Made by a program: the position numbers and the translations under genes. DNA of 64,000 bases from NCBI GenBank assembly GCA_944325355.1, contig CALUZS010000001.1, forward strand, positions 186,001-250,000. Direction: 5' to 3'. Below the pieces are notes generated by a model. It did not search any database, had not been told where the DNA came from, and was given only the letters and a program-made list of their open reading frames with translations. The stretch comes from an uncultured Parabacteroides sp. Lineage in GTDB: Bacteria > Bacteroidota > Bacteroidia > Bacteroidales > Tannerellaceae. Below are positions 35,739-45,685 of this stretch, in pieces; position 1 is the stretch's first letter; each line of letters begins with the position of its first letter.

Positions 35739-38315
35739 ATGAAACAAAATCAGTTATTCCGCAAATTATTGCTATTCATTTGCGTGTGGGTGAATGTCCA
35801 AATTTCATTACCGCTTTTTGCCGCCGGGCCATCCGGAACCAACACTGTTTTACAACAAGAAAAGGGAACAACGTTTGTGCTTAAAGGAGTTTTACTCGAC
35901 TCACTGACGAACGAGGGAGAGCCCTATGCTACCGTCAAAGTGACAAAAAAGGAGAATCCGAACGAAGCCGTCAAGATGTTCGTGACCAACGGCAATGGTG
36001 GTTTTGAAGAAAAAATTTCGGGGAGCGGGAATTTCACCATCACATTCTCATCGGTTGGAAGACAAAGTGTTGTAAAAGACTTTTCTGTAAAAGCAGGGAC
36101 ACAGAATGCGACTGTAGATCTTGGGACGTTATATATCACCGATGCCACCAACGAATTAGGAGAAGTGCAGGTCGTTGCCCAAAAGCCCTTGGTAAAAATT
36201 GACCTCGAAAAAATAGAATATAATATACAAGACGACCCGGATTCCAAAACGAACTCGGTTCTGGAAATGCTCCGTAAGGTTCCTATGGTAACTGTCGACG
36301 GAGAAGACAACATACAGGTAAACGGCAGCAGCAGTTTCAAAGTATATGTCAACGGCCGGCCGAACAACATGATGAGCAATAACCCGAAAGAGGTTTTGAA
36401 AAGTATTCCGGCAAACACTATCAAACACATTGAAGTCATCACCAACCCCGGAGCGAAATATGACGCGGAAGGCGTCGGCGGTATCTTGAACATCGTGACC
36501 ATCGGAAGCGGATTTGAGGGATATACCGCAACCATTTCAGGAAATGCATCCAACAGGGGTGCCGGTGGAAGCCTGTATGGAACAATACAACAGGGGAAAT
36601 TCACCATGAGTGCCAGGTATAACTACAACTACAACAACTCTCCGCGTTATTACTCCGGAAGCAGCCGTACCACCGTGGGAGAAATCACGGAAAGCTCATC
36701 AGATGTAAGCTACGAATCAAACAGCAAGGGAGACGGTTCATTCCAATCCGGAAGTCTGGAAGCAAGCTACGAATTTGACACATTGCGGCTTGTCAGTGTT
36801 TCTTTCGGACTTTATGGAGGGAATAACGACAACAACGGATACAGCACATCGCTTGCCACCTCGCCCCTCAACGGAAATCCGATATACCGCTACATACAAA
36901 ACAGCAATGGCAACAGTTCCTGGTATTCGATAGACGGAGGTATCGACTATCAGCGGCTGTTTAGTGTCAAACAACGGATGCTTACTTTCTCTTACCGGGT
37001 AAGTACCCGTCCGAACAAATCCGATTCTTATTCAACGTATGATGAAATAGAAGCGATTCCGGAATGGGAAGATTTCACAAGCCGCATGTTCGACCTGTAC
37101 AATAAAGGTTCCCAAAACACGACCGAGCACACATTCCAGGCGGATTACACGACTCCTATCGGAAAAATGCACACGATAGAAGCCGGTCTTAAATATATCC
37201 TGCGTAACAACTCTTCTGAAAACGACCGTAATCAGCGGGAAGCAGGAACAGAAAACGACTACGTCTTCGATGAAGAGCACAGCTCACACTACCGACACCT
37301 GAATAATATCTTTGCGGCATATGCGGGCTACTCCATAAACGTGAAGAAATTCTCAGGAAGAGTCGGTCTCCGCTATGAACATACGTTACAAGATGTAGAA
37401 TACCGTTTAGGACGAGGAGAGGATTTCGTGAAAAACTTCGATGACGTGTTGCCTTCTGCAACCATCGGCTATAAACTGACGGATTTGTCAAACATCCGGT
37501 TCGGTTACAGCATGCGTATCTACCGTCCCGGAATATGGTACTTGAATCCTTATTTGGACGACAGTAACCCTACATCCATTTCGCAAGGAAATTCGGAATT
37601 GGACAGTGAGAAGAGTCATTCATTGAACCTTAATTACAGTAATTTCACTCAAAAATTCAATTTCAACCTCTCCGTTGGATACTCTTTTGCGAACAACCGG
37701 ATAGAATCGGTTTCCACATTGATAAATGACACGGAAATTCCCGGATTGAGAAATCCTTCAGGGAAAGAGGTGCTTTACACAACCTACCAGAATATAGGGA
37801 AAAACAAAAATGTAACCATGAGCTGCTATATCAATTGGAACGCTACATCCAGAACCCGTATATATACAAACCTTTTCGGTTCGTATTCCAATATGGAAGG
37901 AGCCAACGGATTAAAGAATGACGGCTGGTCGCTGTTTGCATTCGGAGGGGCACAGCAGACCTTCCCCCACGACTGGCGTATCAGCGTAAATGTGTACGGC
38001 CAAACGCCTTGGATTATGTTACAGGGAGAAGGAAATAGTTTCTTTGATTACTCTTTCAACGTATCCAAATCGTTCATGAAGAACAGGCTCACCATTTCCG
38101 CTTTTGCCAGCAATATTTTCAAAAAATATTATCGTATGGAATCTTCGATGGAAGACCTTAACTTCAACCAAGAAAGCTGGAGCAAAAACAGCCGGCAACG
38201 CTTTGGTTTGAGTATCAGTTTCCGGATTGGAGAGTTGAAAGCCAGCGTGAAAAAAGCTGCCAGGACAATAAATAATGACGATGTAAGAGAATCTTCTTCT
38301 AATTCCCAACAATAA
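35739..38315 (+). CDS. Outer-membrane beta-barrel receptor, TonB-dependent-like
   Basis: This 858-aa protein has a signal peptide (to about residue 29), a carboxypeptidase-regulatory-like beta-sandwich (about 45-135), and a plug-like domain (about 150-260) with VLEMLRKVPMVTVDGEDNIQVNG and IEVITNPGAKYDAEGVGGILNIV. A large Tyr/Asn-rich barrel with a C-terminal FGLSISFRIGEL strand follows. It belongs to the receptor type with an OMP_b-brl_3-like barrel that usually lacks a SusD partner, and none is present here. The ligand is unknown. It is monocistronic and ends at a strong bidirectional terminator. Confidence 0.88.
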   Translation: MKQNQLFRKLLLFICVWVNVQISLPLFAAGPSGTNTVLQQEKGTTFVLKGVLLDSLTNEGEPYATVKVTKKENPNEAVKMFVTNGNGGFEEKISGSGNFTITFSSVGRQSVVKDFSVKAGTQNATVDLGTLYITDATNELGEVQVVAQKPLVKIDLEKIEYNIQDDPDSKTNSVLEMLRKVPMVTVDGEDNIQVNGSSSFKVYVNGRPNNMMSNNPKEVLKSIPANTIKHIEVITNPGAKYDAEGVGGILNIVTIGSGFEGYTATISGNASNRGAGGSLYGTIQQGKFTMSARYNYNYNNSPRYYSGSSRTTVGEITESSSDVSYESNSKGDGSFQSGSLEASYEFDTLRLVSVSFGLYGGNNDNNGYSTSLATSPLNGNPIYRYIQNSNGNSSWYSIDGGIDYQRLFSVKQRMLTFSYRVSTRPNKSDSYSTYDEIEAIPEWEDFTSRMFDLYNKGSQNTTEHTFQADYTTPIGKMHTIEAGLKYILRNNSSENDRNQREAGTENDYVFDEEHSSHYRHLNNIFAAYAGYSINVKKFSGRVGLRYEHTLQDVEYRLGRGEDFVKNFDDVLPSATIGYKLTDLSNIRFGYSMRIYRPGIWYLNPYLDDSNPTSISQGNSELDSEKSHSLNLNYSNFTQKFNFNLSVGYSFANNRIESVSTLINDTEIPGLRNPSGKEVLYTTYQNIGKNKNVTMSCYINWNATSRTRIYTNLFGSYSNMEGANGLKNDGWSLFAFGGAQQTFPHDWRISVNVYGQTPWIMLQGEGNSFFDYSFNVSKSFMKNRLTISAFASNIFKKYYRMESSMEDLNFNQESWSKNSRQRFGLSISFRIGELKASVKKAARTINNDDVRESSSNSQQ

Positions 38316-38320
38316 CAACG

Positions 38321-38362
38321 AACAAAAAGGCGGAAAGGGAGTTCCCTTTCCGCCTTTTTGTT
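38321..38362. terminator. strong bidirectional terminator
   Basis: A 20-bp perfect inverted repeat around GGCGGAAAGGGA and TCCCTTTCCGCC, flanked by A5 and T5 runs, lies between the convergent receptor and oxidoreductase genes. It can serve both strands. Confidence 0.9.
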
Positions 38363-38426
38363 TTCTCCGCCAGAGAAAGACTGTCTCATTTCTCCGGACG
38401 GTTATATTTCAATTGGCTGTGGCTGT

Positions 38427-39824
38427 TTACTTTCCACTCTGCCGTGCCATATCCAACGCTGTAGTCGTGATGTAATATTTAGCCAGCATATTGGGTACTT
38501 CCCAATCCGGCATATCATGGTTCTTCAAATAACCGAGATATTTCTCAATCACACGGGTGAAATGTGCTTCATGCCCCTCTGCATACTTCTCAGGAATACA
38601 TATTTCCCAACGGTCAGCCGAAGCATCTTCCTTGCATTCAACACCCGGATATGTTTTTTGGATTTTAGCAACCGCAGCAGCCAGTTTCGATTCGAACAGT
38701 TGCTTATCCCCTTTTTCCGACATCGACACATAAAGTTTCGGCATATAATCCTGTTCCTTATCCTGTAAAATCGACAACACCGCATTACTTCCTTTTATAA
38801 TACAACGGTGAGTATCTCCTGTTCCTTCAGGCGCTTCGAAATTCCAAATCACATCTACTTTCGCATATACGCCATTTACTTTATAGGTAAAGTTACCATT
38901 GGCATAAACCATCAGCGTAGAATCCTGTACATACTTCTGCAAGAAATCAGGATACTGCGTACATCCGGTAGAGAGTTTGAATTGATAAGAGGAAATCGGA
39001 GTTGCCCAACGGGACGCTGCAACCACCTCTACATTCTTATGGTAATCAATAATTTGTTCGGGGAAACATTTCCAATGGATTAAATCAACCAAATGAGTCG
39101 TTACGTCCACCAAACCTTCACCCTGTTGCTCTACATCGTAGTACCAATCCGGACGAATCAGCGGTATTCCCGAAACCACTTTATAAAAATGATGAACACT
39201 CTCCACCTCTACTGCCGGTTCCGACTCCGTACCAGCAGTCAATTCTCCAAACAACTCCTTCTCCTGAAGCAACATCCGCTGAACCGTTGAATGAATGTCA
39301 TACCGTTCGGTCATTATATCATACAACTCCAACCCTTTTTCACGGGCAACGGTAAAGGCTTTTTCCAATTTCCCGAAGTTCTCCTTGCTGATCGCCATCG
39401 GCTTGTCTGCAAGGACATTCATTCCTGCTTCAACCGATTGCAGGATATAATCCGTTTTATCCCGGTTATTTCCGGCAAGGACAACCACGTCCCCAGATTT
39501 GTCTTTAAGCATTTTCTGCAAGAAATCACTTCCTTTATAGACTATTTCGTTCCAGGAAGTGGGATTCTCTTTCCGCTCATTAAACGATTTTATGCGGAGC
39601 AAATGTTGTTCCACCTCTGCCCCTTCCGGAGCATAGACATATACATCGTTCGACACTCCATCCAAAGGTTCTTTCTGAACCAATGAAGCATGAAAATGCC
39701 CCGGCGCCAATGTCACCAATGTCACACCTTTATCGGAAACGTTTTCTTTCTTTTGCCCGGGTTGACATGCCGGTAATGCACACAAAAGTGCCAATGTTAC
39801 ATACTTGTAATTAATAAAATCCAT
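38427..39824 (-). CDS. Gfo/Idh/MocA oxidoreductase lipoprotein
   Basis: This 465-aa protein has a lipoprotein signal with LPAC and Cys20, an N-terminal NAD(P)-binding region diverged at the glycine motif (VTLVTLAPGHFHASLV), the ADKPMAI segment with the conserved Lys, and a C-terminal part I associate with the 'putative oxidoreductase C-terminal' family. It is expected to be anchored facing the periplasm or cell surface, unusual for an NAD-dependent fold; related enzymes keep the cofactor tightly bound. It has its own -7 box and is the last gene of the oxidoreductase/nag region. Confidence 0.85.
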   Translation of the reverse strand: MDFINYKYVTLALLCALPACQPGQKKENVSDKGVTLVTLAPGHFHASLVQKEPLDGVSNDVYVYAPEGAEVEQHLLRIKSFNERKENPTSWNEIVYKGSDFLQKMLKDKSGDVVVLAGNNRDKTDYILQSVEAGMNVLADKPMAISKENFGKLEKAFTVAREKGLELYDIMTERYDIHSTVQRMLLQEKELFGELTAGTESEPAVEVESVHHFYKVVSGIPLIRPDWYYDVEQQGEGLVDVTTHLVDLIHWKCFPEQIIDYHKNVEVVAASRWATPISSYQFKLSTGCTQYPDFLQKYVQDSTLMVYANGNFTYKVNGVYAKVDVIWNFEAPEGTGDTHRCIIKGSNAVLSILQDKEQDYMPKLYVSMSEKGDKQLFESKLAAAVAKIQKTYPGVECKEDASADRWEICIPEKYAEGHEAHFTRVIEKYLGYLKNHDMPDWEVPNMLAKYYITTTALDMARQSGK

Positions 39825-39846
39825 TGTTCTTCTACTTTTTTGAAAA

Positions 39847-39892
39847 CAAATATAACCATACTATTGGTTTGCATTCAACAGTATGGTTATAT
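39847..39892 (-). promoter_or_regulatory. -7 box inside a 13-bp inverted repeat
   Basis: The minus strand reads TATATTTG at 39854-39847, for the lipoprotein oxidoreductase (ATG 39824). It overlaps an inverted repeat with arms 39850-39862 and 39880-39892 (ATATAACCATACT / AGTATGGTTATAT). The hairpin may end the upstream gene, act as an operator, or both. Confidence 0.55.
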
Positions 39893-39904
39893 AAAATGGT
39901 AATA

Positions 39905-40909
39905 TTAATATTTCTTTATTTTTTTCAGAGCTTCTTTCTCTGCTTTCTGGTAAGTTTCTTCCATGGAAACGGGTTTTCCTCCTTTCTGCTTGCTGATATT
40001 CGATGCCGCCATGAAAGTAAATATCTCCAAAGTCTCTGCTTCCGTAACCGGAACCTCTCTCGTCTTAAAGAATTTCAATATTTCAGATAACAAATAACCA
40101 TAGCCTTCGTATCCGCCAGCTATCACGGCTCCTGTTTCACAAAAGGCAGTCCCTCCATAAGTGTGCTGACCGGTCCGTGTACCTCTAAACGTTCCTATAC
40201 GGCCATCGGACCATAAACCGGAAACAACGTCCGTTCCTTCGGAAGAAAGCCGTGCAACCTCCTTGCAACCAGTCCCCATAATCGTGTACAAGGTCTCCAC
40301 TCCATGGATCCCATACCAAGAAAAATCCGGATGGGATGGCTCTCCCGGAGCCGGTGAATAACAATCAGCGCCCAAGACCTTGCCATATTTGCCATTCCTC
40401 AATTCCATGTTTTTCGGGACAAACCGCAAAGCGGAAGATGAAAAAACAGGAACACCATATTTATCAGCCAATTTAAAAATAGCTATAGCATCTACCAAAT
40501 CTGCCGCAATCGGCTTGTCAATAAACATCGGCTTACCGCTTTTCAATACCTCTACGGCTTGCTCCAAATGAAGATTACCATCATTTGTCTCCAGCATTAC
40601 ACAATCAACCTTATCCAGCAGCTCAGCAATAGAAGAAACTATTTCTACCCCGTTGGCTTTTGCCTTTTCCGTATATTCCGGAATGCGCTTAGCACTGGAC
40701 TCAATTGTTTTTGAGCCATAAGGATATGCGGCTACGACACGGAAGCCCTGATGTTCCGGCTGTGGATCTTTGCTATTCAACAACTCTATAAAAGCCGGAG
40801 AATGGGAAGTATCCAAACCAATTATTCCGACTCTTATAACATCTTGGGCACAGACTGGAAGTAATCCCATAAAAAATACCCAAACAAATAATAAAGCAAT
40901 ACGTTTCAT
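39905..40909 (-). CDS. Secreted Gfo/Idh/MocA oxidoreductase
   Basis: Start at ATG 40909, chosen because AAAGGAG lies 8 nt upstream and it gives a clean Sec signal (MKRIALLFVWVFFMGLLPVCAQ); the frame is open further upstream within nagB. The 334-aa protein has a Rossmann core beginning RVGIIGLDTSH, the FIDKPIAA segment and a short C-terminal domain. The motif GLDTSH differs from the usual GxGxxG. It lies 22 nt after nagB in the same direction. Confidence 0.85.
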   Translation of the reverse strand: MKRIALLFVWVFFMGLLPVCAQDVIRVGIIGLDTSHSPAFIELLNSKDPQPEHQGFRVVAAYPYGSKTIESSAKRIPEYTEKAKANGVEIVSSIAELLDKVDCVMLETNDGNLHLEQAVEVLKSGKPMFIDKPIAADLVDAIAIFKLADKYGVPVFSSSALRFVPKNMELRNGKYGKVLGADCYSPAPGEPSHPDFSWYGIHGVETLYTIMGTGCKEVARLSSEGTDVVSGLWSDGRIGTFRGTRTGQHTYGGTAFCETGAVIAGGYEGYGYLLSEILKFFKTREVPVTEAETLEIFTFMAASNISKQKGGKPVSMEETYQKAEKEALKKIKKY

Positions 40910-40931
40910 ATCATCTCCTTTCTTTATAATT

Positions 40932-41690
40932 TTATCCTTTCTCCAACAATGCCGCGCTGTCCGAATCCAGATACAATACCGCATTTGCTTTTGTCCGCAG
41001 TATGCTTGCCGGACAACTTTCCGAAATCTCCCCGTAGATTGTATCGTACACAGCTTGAGCCTTTGTCGATGCCGGGACAATGCAAAACATATATTTTGCG
41101 GCAACCAATGCCGGAATCGTCAATGATATAGCTTGCGTAGGAACAAGTTCTATCGAACGGAAACATCCGTCATGCACTTGCTGCATCCGGCATTTCTCAT
41201 CCAAAGCAACGACTTTCACCAATTCCGGGTCATCGAATTTAGCCACATGCGGATCATTAAATGCGATATGCCCGTTCTCTCCTATCCCCAAACAGACAAT
41301 ATCTACCGGATATTGCTTCAACAGCAAACTGTAACGGTCACATTCTTTTTCTGGCTGGGCTTGTCCGTTGATATAATGCACCGACTTGAACGGTACTCTC
41401 CCGAAAATCCGCTCTTTCAGGAATGTCCCGAAACGTTGTTCGGCATCCAACGGCAAACCGATATACTCATCCATGTGGAATGCATTGATACGTTCCCATT
41501 CTACTCCGGACTCTGCCAATTCTTCTAAAAATTCATTCTGGGAAGGAGCTGCTGCGAATATCATATTAATCTCCTTTTTCTCCGAAAGCATCTGTTCTAT
41601 GCAATCCGCGACATCGGTCGCCGCCGCCTTTCCCATCAGTTTCCGATTCTCAAATACCTTAACTGCTAATTTATCTTTTGTGAATTTCAT
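40932..41690 (-). CDS. nagB: Glucosamine-6-phosphate deaminase, NagB family
   Basis: It should convert glucosamine-6-phosphate to fructose-6-phosphate and ammonia, or act on a close analogue. The 252-aa protein has FHMDEYIGL with the catalytic Asp (about 73), GIGENGHIAFNDP with the Asp/His/Glu set (about 135-147), and a phosphate-binding AAPSQNEFL near 47. It is slightly shorter than typical NagB and lacks the C-terminal allosteric tail of the E. coli enzyme. The gene starts 3 nt after the nagA stop. Confidence 0.85.
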   Translation of the reverse strand: MKFTKDKLAVKVFENRKLMGKAAATDVADCIEQMLSEKKEINMIFAAAPSQNEFLEELAESGVEWERINAFHMDEYIGLPLDAEQRFGTFLKERIFGRVPFKSVHYINGQAQPEKECDRYSLLLKQYPVDIVCLGIGENGHIAFNDPHVAKFDDPELVKVVALDEKCRMQQVHDGCFRSIELVPTQAISLTIPALVAAKYMFCIVPASTKAQAVYDTIYGEISESCPASILRTKANAVLYLDSDSAALLEKG

Positions 41691-41693
41691 ACA

Positions 41694-42878
41694 TCAAATA
41701 CTATTATAAACAATACGTCCATTGACAATTGTCATTTTTATGTCAATTTCTTTATCAAACAATACTAAGTCTGCGTCCAAACCGATTTCTATTCGACCTT
41801 TTCTGTCATTAACCCCTATAATTCGCGCTGGAGTAGCCGTCATCATCTTCACGGCATCCGGTAACGGGACTCCGGCTACCTGCACCATCGTTCTCACTAA
41901 CCTGTCTGCAGTTGCTACGCTTCCGGCAAAAGCCGAACGATCCGGTAATTTTGCAACACCGTCTTCAATAATTACAGGTTGTCCCCTTTTCAAGCTTCCC
42001 AATATGGAAGGACCGTCAGGCATGCCTGCACCACGCATGGAATCGGTCACTAAAGCAATCCGATCCGCGCCCTTGAATTTATAAACAAACTGCAACAAGC
42101 TCTTAGGCAAATGGACTCCATCAGCAATAATTTCCACTGTCATGTCATCAATCATATATGCAGCCTCGATAGCCCCGGCATATCTGTACGCATTTCTCCG
42201 GGTGATACTTGACATGCAGGAATATAAATGAGTGACATGGGAGAATCCTGCCTGATAAGCGAGAAGAATATCCTCAAAAATCGCATCGGTATGCGCAATC
42301 GACGGCAAGATATGCCGAGCTCTCAATTCTTTCCCAAAATCCAATGCACCTTCCAACTCAGGAGCCAAACTCCATCGGAGAATCTCATCCGAAGCATCCA
42401 ATATTTTTAAATACTCATCAGGAGAAGGATTCCTTAAATATTTAGGATCCTGCGCACCACGTTGGTTATAAGAGAAATATGGACCTTCCAAATGGAGACC
42501 TAAAAACTGGGCTCCGCTGAAATTTTTCTTTTTTACCCGATTATAAATATCAAAAGTCTCAAACAACTCATCATTTGTACTCGACAAAGTCGTAGGACAC
42601 AAAGATGTTGTTCCATGACGGGCGTGCATCTCTGCTGCTTTCAGGAATGCCTCTTCCGATCCGTCCATGAAATCATAACCGCCGGCGCCATGCGTATGCA
42701 AATCTATAAATCCGGCAGATAAATAATTTCCAGCTGCATCATAAACTTCATCAGAATATCCCGAAGCAATTTCATTTTCCGACAAAGCGGTAATCACTCC
42801 GTTTTCAAAAGACAAGTTTCCAAATACAATCCGTCCATCTGGAAGAAGCAACTGTGCGTTTTTTATAATAACACTCAT
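41694..42878 (-). CDS. nagA: N-acetylglucosamine-6-phosphate deacetylase
   Basis: NagA removes acetate from N-acetylglucosamine-6-phosphate. The 394-aa amidohydrolase has the metal site DLHTHGAGGYDFMDG (about 58-72), GLHLEGPY with the metal Glu (about 126), the His pair at HTDA and SHVTHLY (about 195-217), and the catalytic Asp in LVTDSMRGAGM (about 277). The start codon overlaps the stop of the transporter gene (TAATG), so the two are translationally coupled. Confidence 0.93.
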   Translation of the reverse strand: MSVIIKNAQLLLPDGRIVFGNLSFENGVITALSENEIASGYSDEVYDAAGNYLSAGFIDLHTHGAGGYDFMDGSEEAFLKAAEMHARHGTTSLCPTTLSSTNDELFETFDIYNRVKKKNFSGAQFLGLHLEGPYFSYNQRGAQDPKYLRNPSPDEYLKILDASDEILRWSLAPELEGALDFGKELRARHILPSIAHTDAIFEDILLAYQAGFSHVTHLYSCMSSITRRNAYRYAGAIEAAYMIDDMTVEIIADGVHLPKSLLQFVYKFKGADRIALVTDSMRGAGMPDGPSILGSLKRGQPVIIEDGVAKLPDRSAFAGSVATADRLVRTMVQVAGVPLPDAVKMMTATPARIIGVNDRKGRIEIGLDADLVLFDKEIDIKMTIVNGRIVYNSI

Positions 42879-44224
42879 TATATAGACTTCCTTTTATTAA
42901 TAGACCACGATTTTATTTTATGCCCATACACAGAAAAGAATATCAGATATAGATAACAGGGAACAAGAACCCAATATGCCTGCTTTTCCGTAAACACATC
43001 GGCAAAATGCCCATAAATCAAAGGTAATATGGCATTTCCGCACAGCCCCATTACCAACAACGATGAACCAATCTTCGTAAAGTTGCCCAATCCTCGTATG
43101 GACAAAGGCCATATACCTGCATAAATCAATGAATTTGGGAAACCCAATGCAACCAAGAACCAAATAGACAAATTTGCTTCATGCCCAAAGAGGGAAACAT
43201 CCGTATTCGCAAACACCACACCCAACGAAAAGAGCAGACCTAAAATACAGCAGATTTGGAAAGCCCTCTTTTGTTTTATGTATTTCGGAATAAGTAATAT
43301 GCCAAGAATATACCCACAAATGGTTGCAGTTAACGTATAAGATGGAAATCTTTTTGCTTCCAGCAAATCCATATCCATGGTATTGGCGTAACTGATAATC
43401 GTATCAATCGCGATTACCTGCGTACCGACATGCAGGAACATTGCCAGTGCTCCAAGAATCAAATAAGGGAATTGGAAAATGGACGTATGGGATTTCCCGT
43501 TTTCCGTCTCAACTTCTCTATTTTCCTTTTCTTGATCAATTTCCGGAAGGATAGAATACCGTATAAATATTCCTACAGCAAATAAAAATATGCTCAATAT
43601 TGTATAAGGTAATATGACACGGCGTATCAAACTATCCAGGACAAGTTCTTTCTCTGCCAAGCTATAAACACCGGCTTCCAATTGTTCGAAAACGACCCTA
43701 TCGCTTTCTTTCAATATGATGGCCGCTAATATCAACGGGGCGATGATTCCGGCAAACTTGTTGCATATGCCCATTATGCTGATTCGCTTCGCTGCACTTT
43801 CTATCGGTCCTATAATCGTGATATACGGATTAGCAGCCGCTTGCAAAATTGTCAATCCTGTTCCGATGGCAAACAAACCCATCAAAAAAATAAAATAGGT
43901 TCTCATAAATGCCGCCGGGACAAACAATAATGCACCTGTTGCCATGCAAAAGAATCCATACATAATTCCTTTCTTGAAACCGAAACGTTTCAAAACGTAT
44001 GACGCAGGTACAGACATGACAAGGTACGCTATGTAAAAAGCAAACGTAACTAAATAAGATTGAAAGTTGGTCAATTCACAAGCTATCCGGAAATAAGGTA
44101 TCAAAATCGCGTTTATCCAAGAAACAAATCCGAATATAAAGAACATCATTCCGACGATAGCTATGGCTGCGTACGTCGACTTTTTTGAATGAAATTCCGT
44201 AGTGGTAGTATTGTTCGTTGACAT
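42878..44224 (-). CDS. FucP-type sugar:H+ symporter (MFS)
   Basis: Start at ATG 44224 (MSTNNTTTTEF); the frame is open to 44263 within the upstream gene's end. The 448-aa protein has 12 membrane helices and FucP/NagP-like features: GFVSWINAILIPYF in helix 1, and GLTILQAAANPYITIIGP (about 130). FucP relatives import fucose, glucose/galactose or N-acetylglucosamine with protons. Coupling to nagA suggests an N-acetylated amino sugar. Confidence 0.88.
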   Translation of the reverse strand: MSTNNTTTTEFHSKKSTYAAIAIVGMMFFIFGFVSWINAILIPYFRIACELTNFQSYLVTFAFYIAYLVMSVPASYVLKRFGFKKGIMYGFFCMATGALLFVPAAFMRTYFIFLMGLFAIGTGLTILQAAANPYITIIGPIESAAKRISIMGICNKFAGIIAPLILAAIILKESDRVVFEQLEAGVYSLAEKELVLDSLIRRVILPYTILSIFLFAVGIFIRYSILPEIDQEKENREVETENGKSHTSIFQFPYLILGALAMFLHVGTQVIAIDTIISYANTMDMDLLEAKRFPSYTLTATICGYILGILLIPKYIKQKRAFQICCILGLLFSLGVVFANTDVSLFGHEANLSIWFLVALGFPNSLIYAGIWPLSIRGLGNFTKIGSSLLVMGLCGNAILPLIYGHFADVFTEKQAYWVLVPCYLYLIFFSVYGHKIKSWSINKRKSI

Positions 44225-44244
44225 ATTCGTTTTGATAAAAGGAT

Positions 44245-45582
44245 TTAAAGTTTCATTTCCCAACCAGGTTCATAAAAACGGCTCCAATATTGTTGTCCCT
44301 CTTGATCCAGGATACGTCCGTTCTGATTGTCAATTTTCAACGAATGCCCGACACGCTGCGCAATATTTCCCAGTTGCACGAGCAATGTACTCTTATGACC
44401 TGATTCTATATCGGAACGTAAGGTTTCTGATTTGCGGATAGCATTAAAGAAATTCTGTATGTGCAATCCGTCCAACTGCTCTGCCGGATTCATCAGGTTA
44501 CGCGGATCGATAGCTATATTGCTCTTCACGTCTTTTACAACCTTATTATCCAAATCATATACCGTATAGGCATTCGCACCGGTAATAAGCAAACTTCCTT
44601 TGTCACCGTAGAACATCGCACCGACAGAACTGCCTTCAACACCACGACCGTTACAGCTGCGACCTTCCCAAGTCATCATCTTTCCGCCACCGAAATCCCA
44701 ACTTATCATCTGCGTGTCCGGCGTTTCCCAATCATCTTGGTAACGGTATCGTCCGCCAACCGAAGTAACCATAGTTGGATACTCCAGATCCATACCCCAA
44801 CGAAGGATATCAACCATGTGCGTTCCATTATTCAGCGCTTCTCCTGTTCCCCATCTCCAGAACCAATGCCAATTGTAATGCAAAACGTTGTCCTTGTAAT
44901 CAACACGCGGAGCCGGTCCCTGCCATAAGTCCCAATCCAACCAATCAGGAACTGCCACTTTTTTCCCTATACCTATTGAAGGACGGTTATTCGTGTACCA
45001 GCTTTTTCCAAAATAGACGTTACCGATAATTCCAGATTTCAATTCGTTTATGGCTTCGATAACATTCGGCCATGAACGGCGCTGGTTACCCATCTGCAAA
45101 ACCCTGTTATATTTTCTTGCGCCTTTAATCAGTATCTCGCCCTCTTCCGGAGAATGGCTGCAAGGTTTTTCCAGATATACATCCTTGCCTGCTTTAATTG
45201 CCAGCAAAGCTGCCGGAGCGTGCCAATGATCAGGCGTTGCAATCAACACAGCATCCACATCCTTATTTTCAAGCATGCTACGTAAATCTTTATAGGTTTT
45301 GACTTTATTCCCGCCAATCTTGGAAACCGCTGCCGCACATTTCTCAACTGCCCGGGAATCTACGTCACATGCGCAAATCACTTCGCAATCCTCCATCTTA
45401 GCAAAGTTCGTAGCCAACGCCAACCCCCGGGAGTTAACTCCAATAGCTCCAACTTTTATTTTCTCATTCGCACCTACAATATTATTATAACTCTTGGCAC
45501 TGAAACCTTCCAATACTCCACCAAAAGAAAGCATTGCCGTTCCGGCAGCCGCTTTGCGCAAAAAGTCACGTCGTGTTGTCAT
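44245..45582 (-). CDS. Gfo/Idh/MocA oxidoreductase with Tat signal
   Basis: This 445-aa protein begins TTRRDFLRKAAAGTAML, a twin-arginine signal, which suits export of a folded protein with bound NAD(P). The Rossmann core starts KVGAIGVNSRG, followed by LEKPCSHSPEEG with the conserved Lys (about 135), GNQRRSWP (about 162) and HMVDILRWGM (about 249) in the catalytic helix. It is similar in layout to exported Bacteroidetes oxidoreductases but lacks the sequence features I know of GH109. It lies 20 nt before the MFS gene. Confidence 0.88.
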   Translation of the reverse strand: MTTRRDFLRKAAAGTAMLSFGGVLEGFSAKSYNNIVGANEKIKVGAIGVNSRGLALATNFAKMEDCEVICACDVDSRAVEKCAAAVSKIGGNKVKTYKDLRSMLENKDVDAVLIATPDHWHAPAALLAIKAGKDVYLEKPCSHSPEEGEILIKGARKYNRVLQMGNQRRSWPNVIEAINELKSGIIGNVYFGKSWYTNNRPSIGIGKKVAVPDWLDWDLWQGPAPRVDYKDNVLHYNWHWFWRWGTGEALNNGTHMVDILRWGMDLEYPTMVTSVGGRYRYQDDWETPDTQMISWDFGGGKMMTWEGRSCNGRGVEGSSVGAMFYGDKGSLLITGANAYTVYDLDNKVVKDVKSNIAIDPRNLMNPAEQLDGLHIQNFFNAIRKSETLRSDIESGHKSTLLVQLGNIAQRVGHSLKIDNQNGRILDQEGQQYWSRFYEPGWEMKL

Positions 45583-45685
45583 AATCTTAGAAGTTTAATT
45601 ATATGTTTAATAATGTTATTCCTCTTATGATATTAAATAAGCCTGCCCATCTATGAGACTCTTACGATAAAACGATAAAAGCCCA

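Noticed and set aside
35739..38315. SusC of a polysaccharide utilisation locus
   Set aside because: No SusD-like gene is adjacent and the barrel and plug look like the receptor type without SusD.
44245..45582. GH109 alpha-N-acetylgalactosaminidase for the Tat oxidoreductase
   Set aside because: It shares the general fold and Tat signal, but the sequence features I remember from GH109 are absent.
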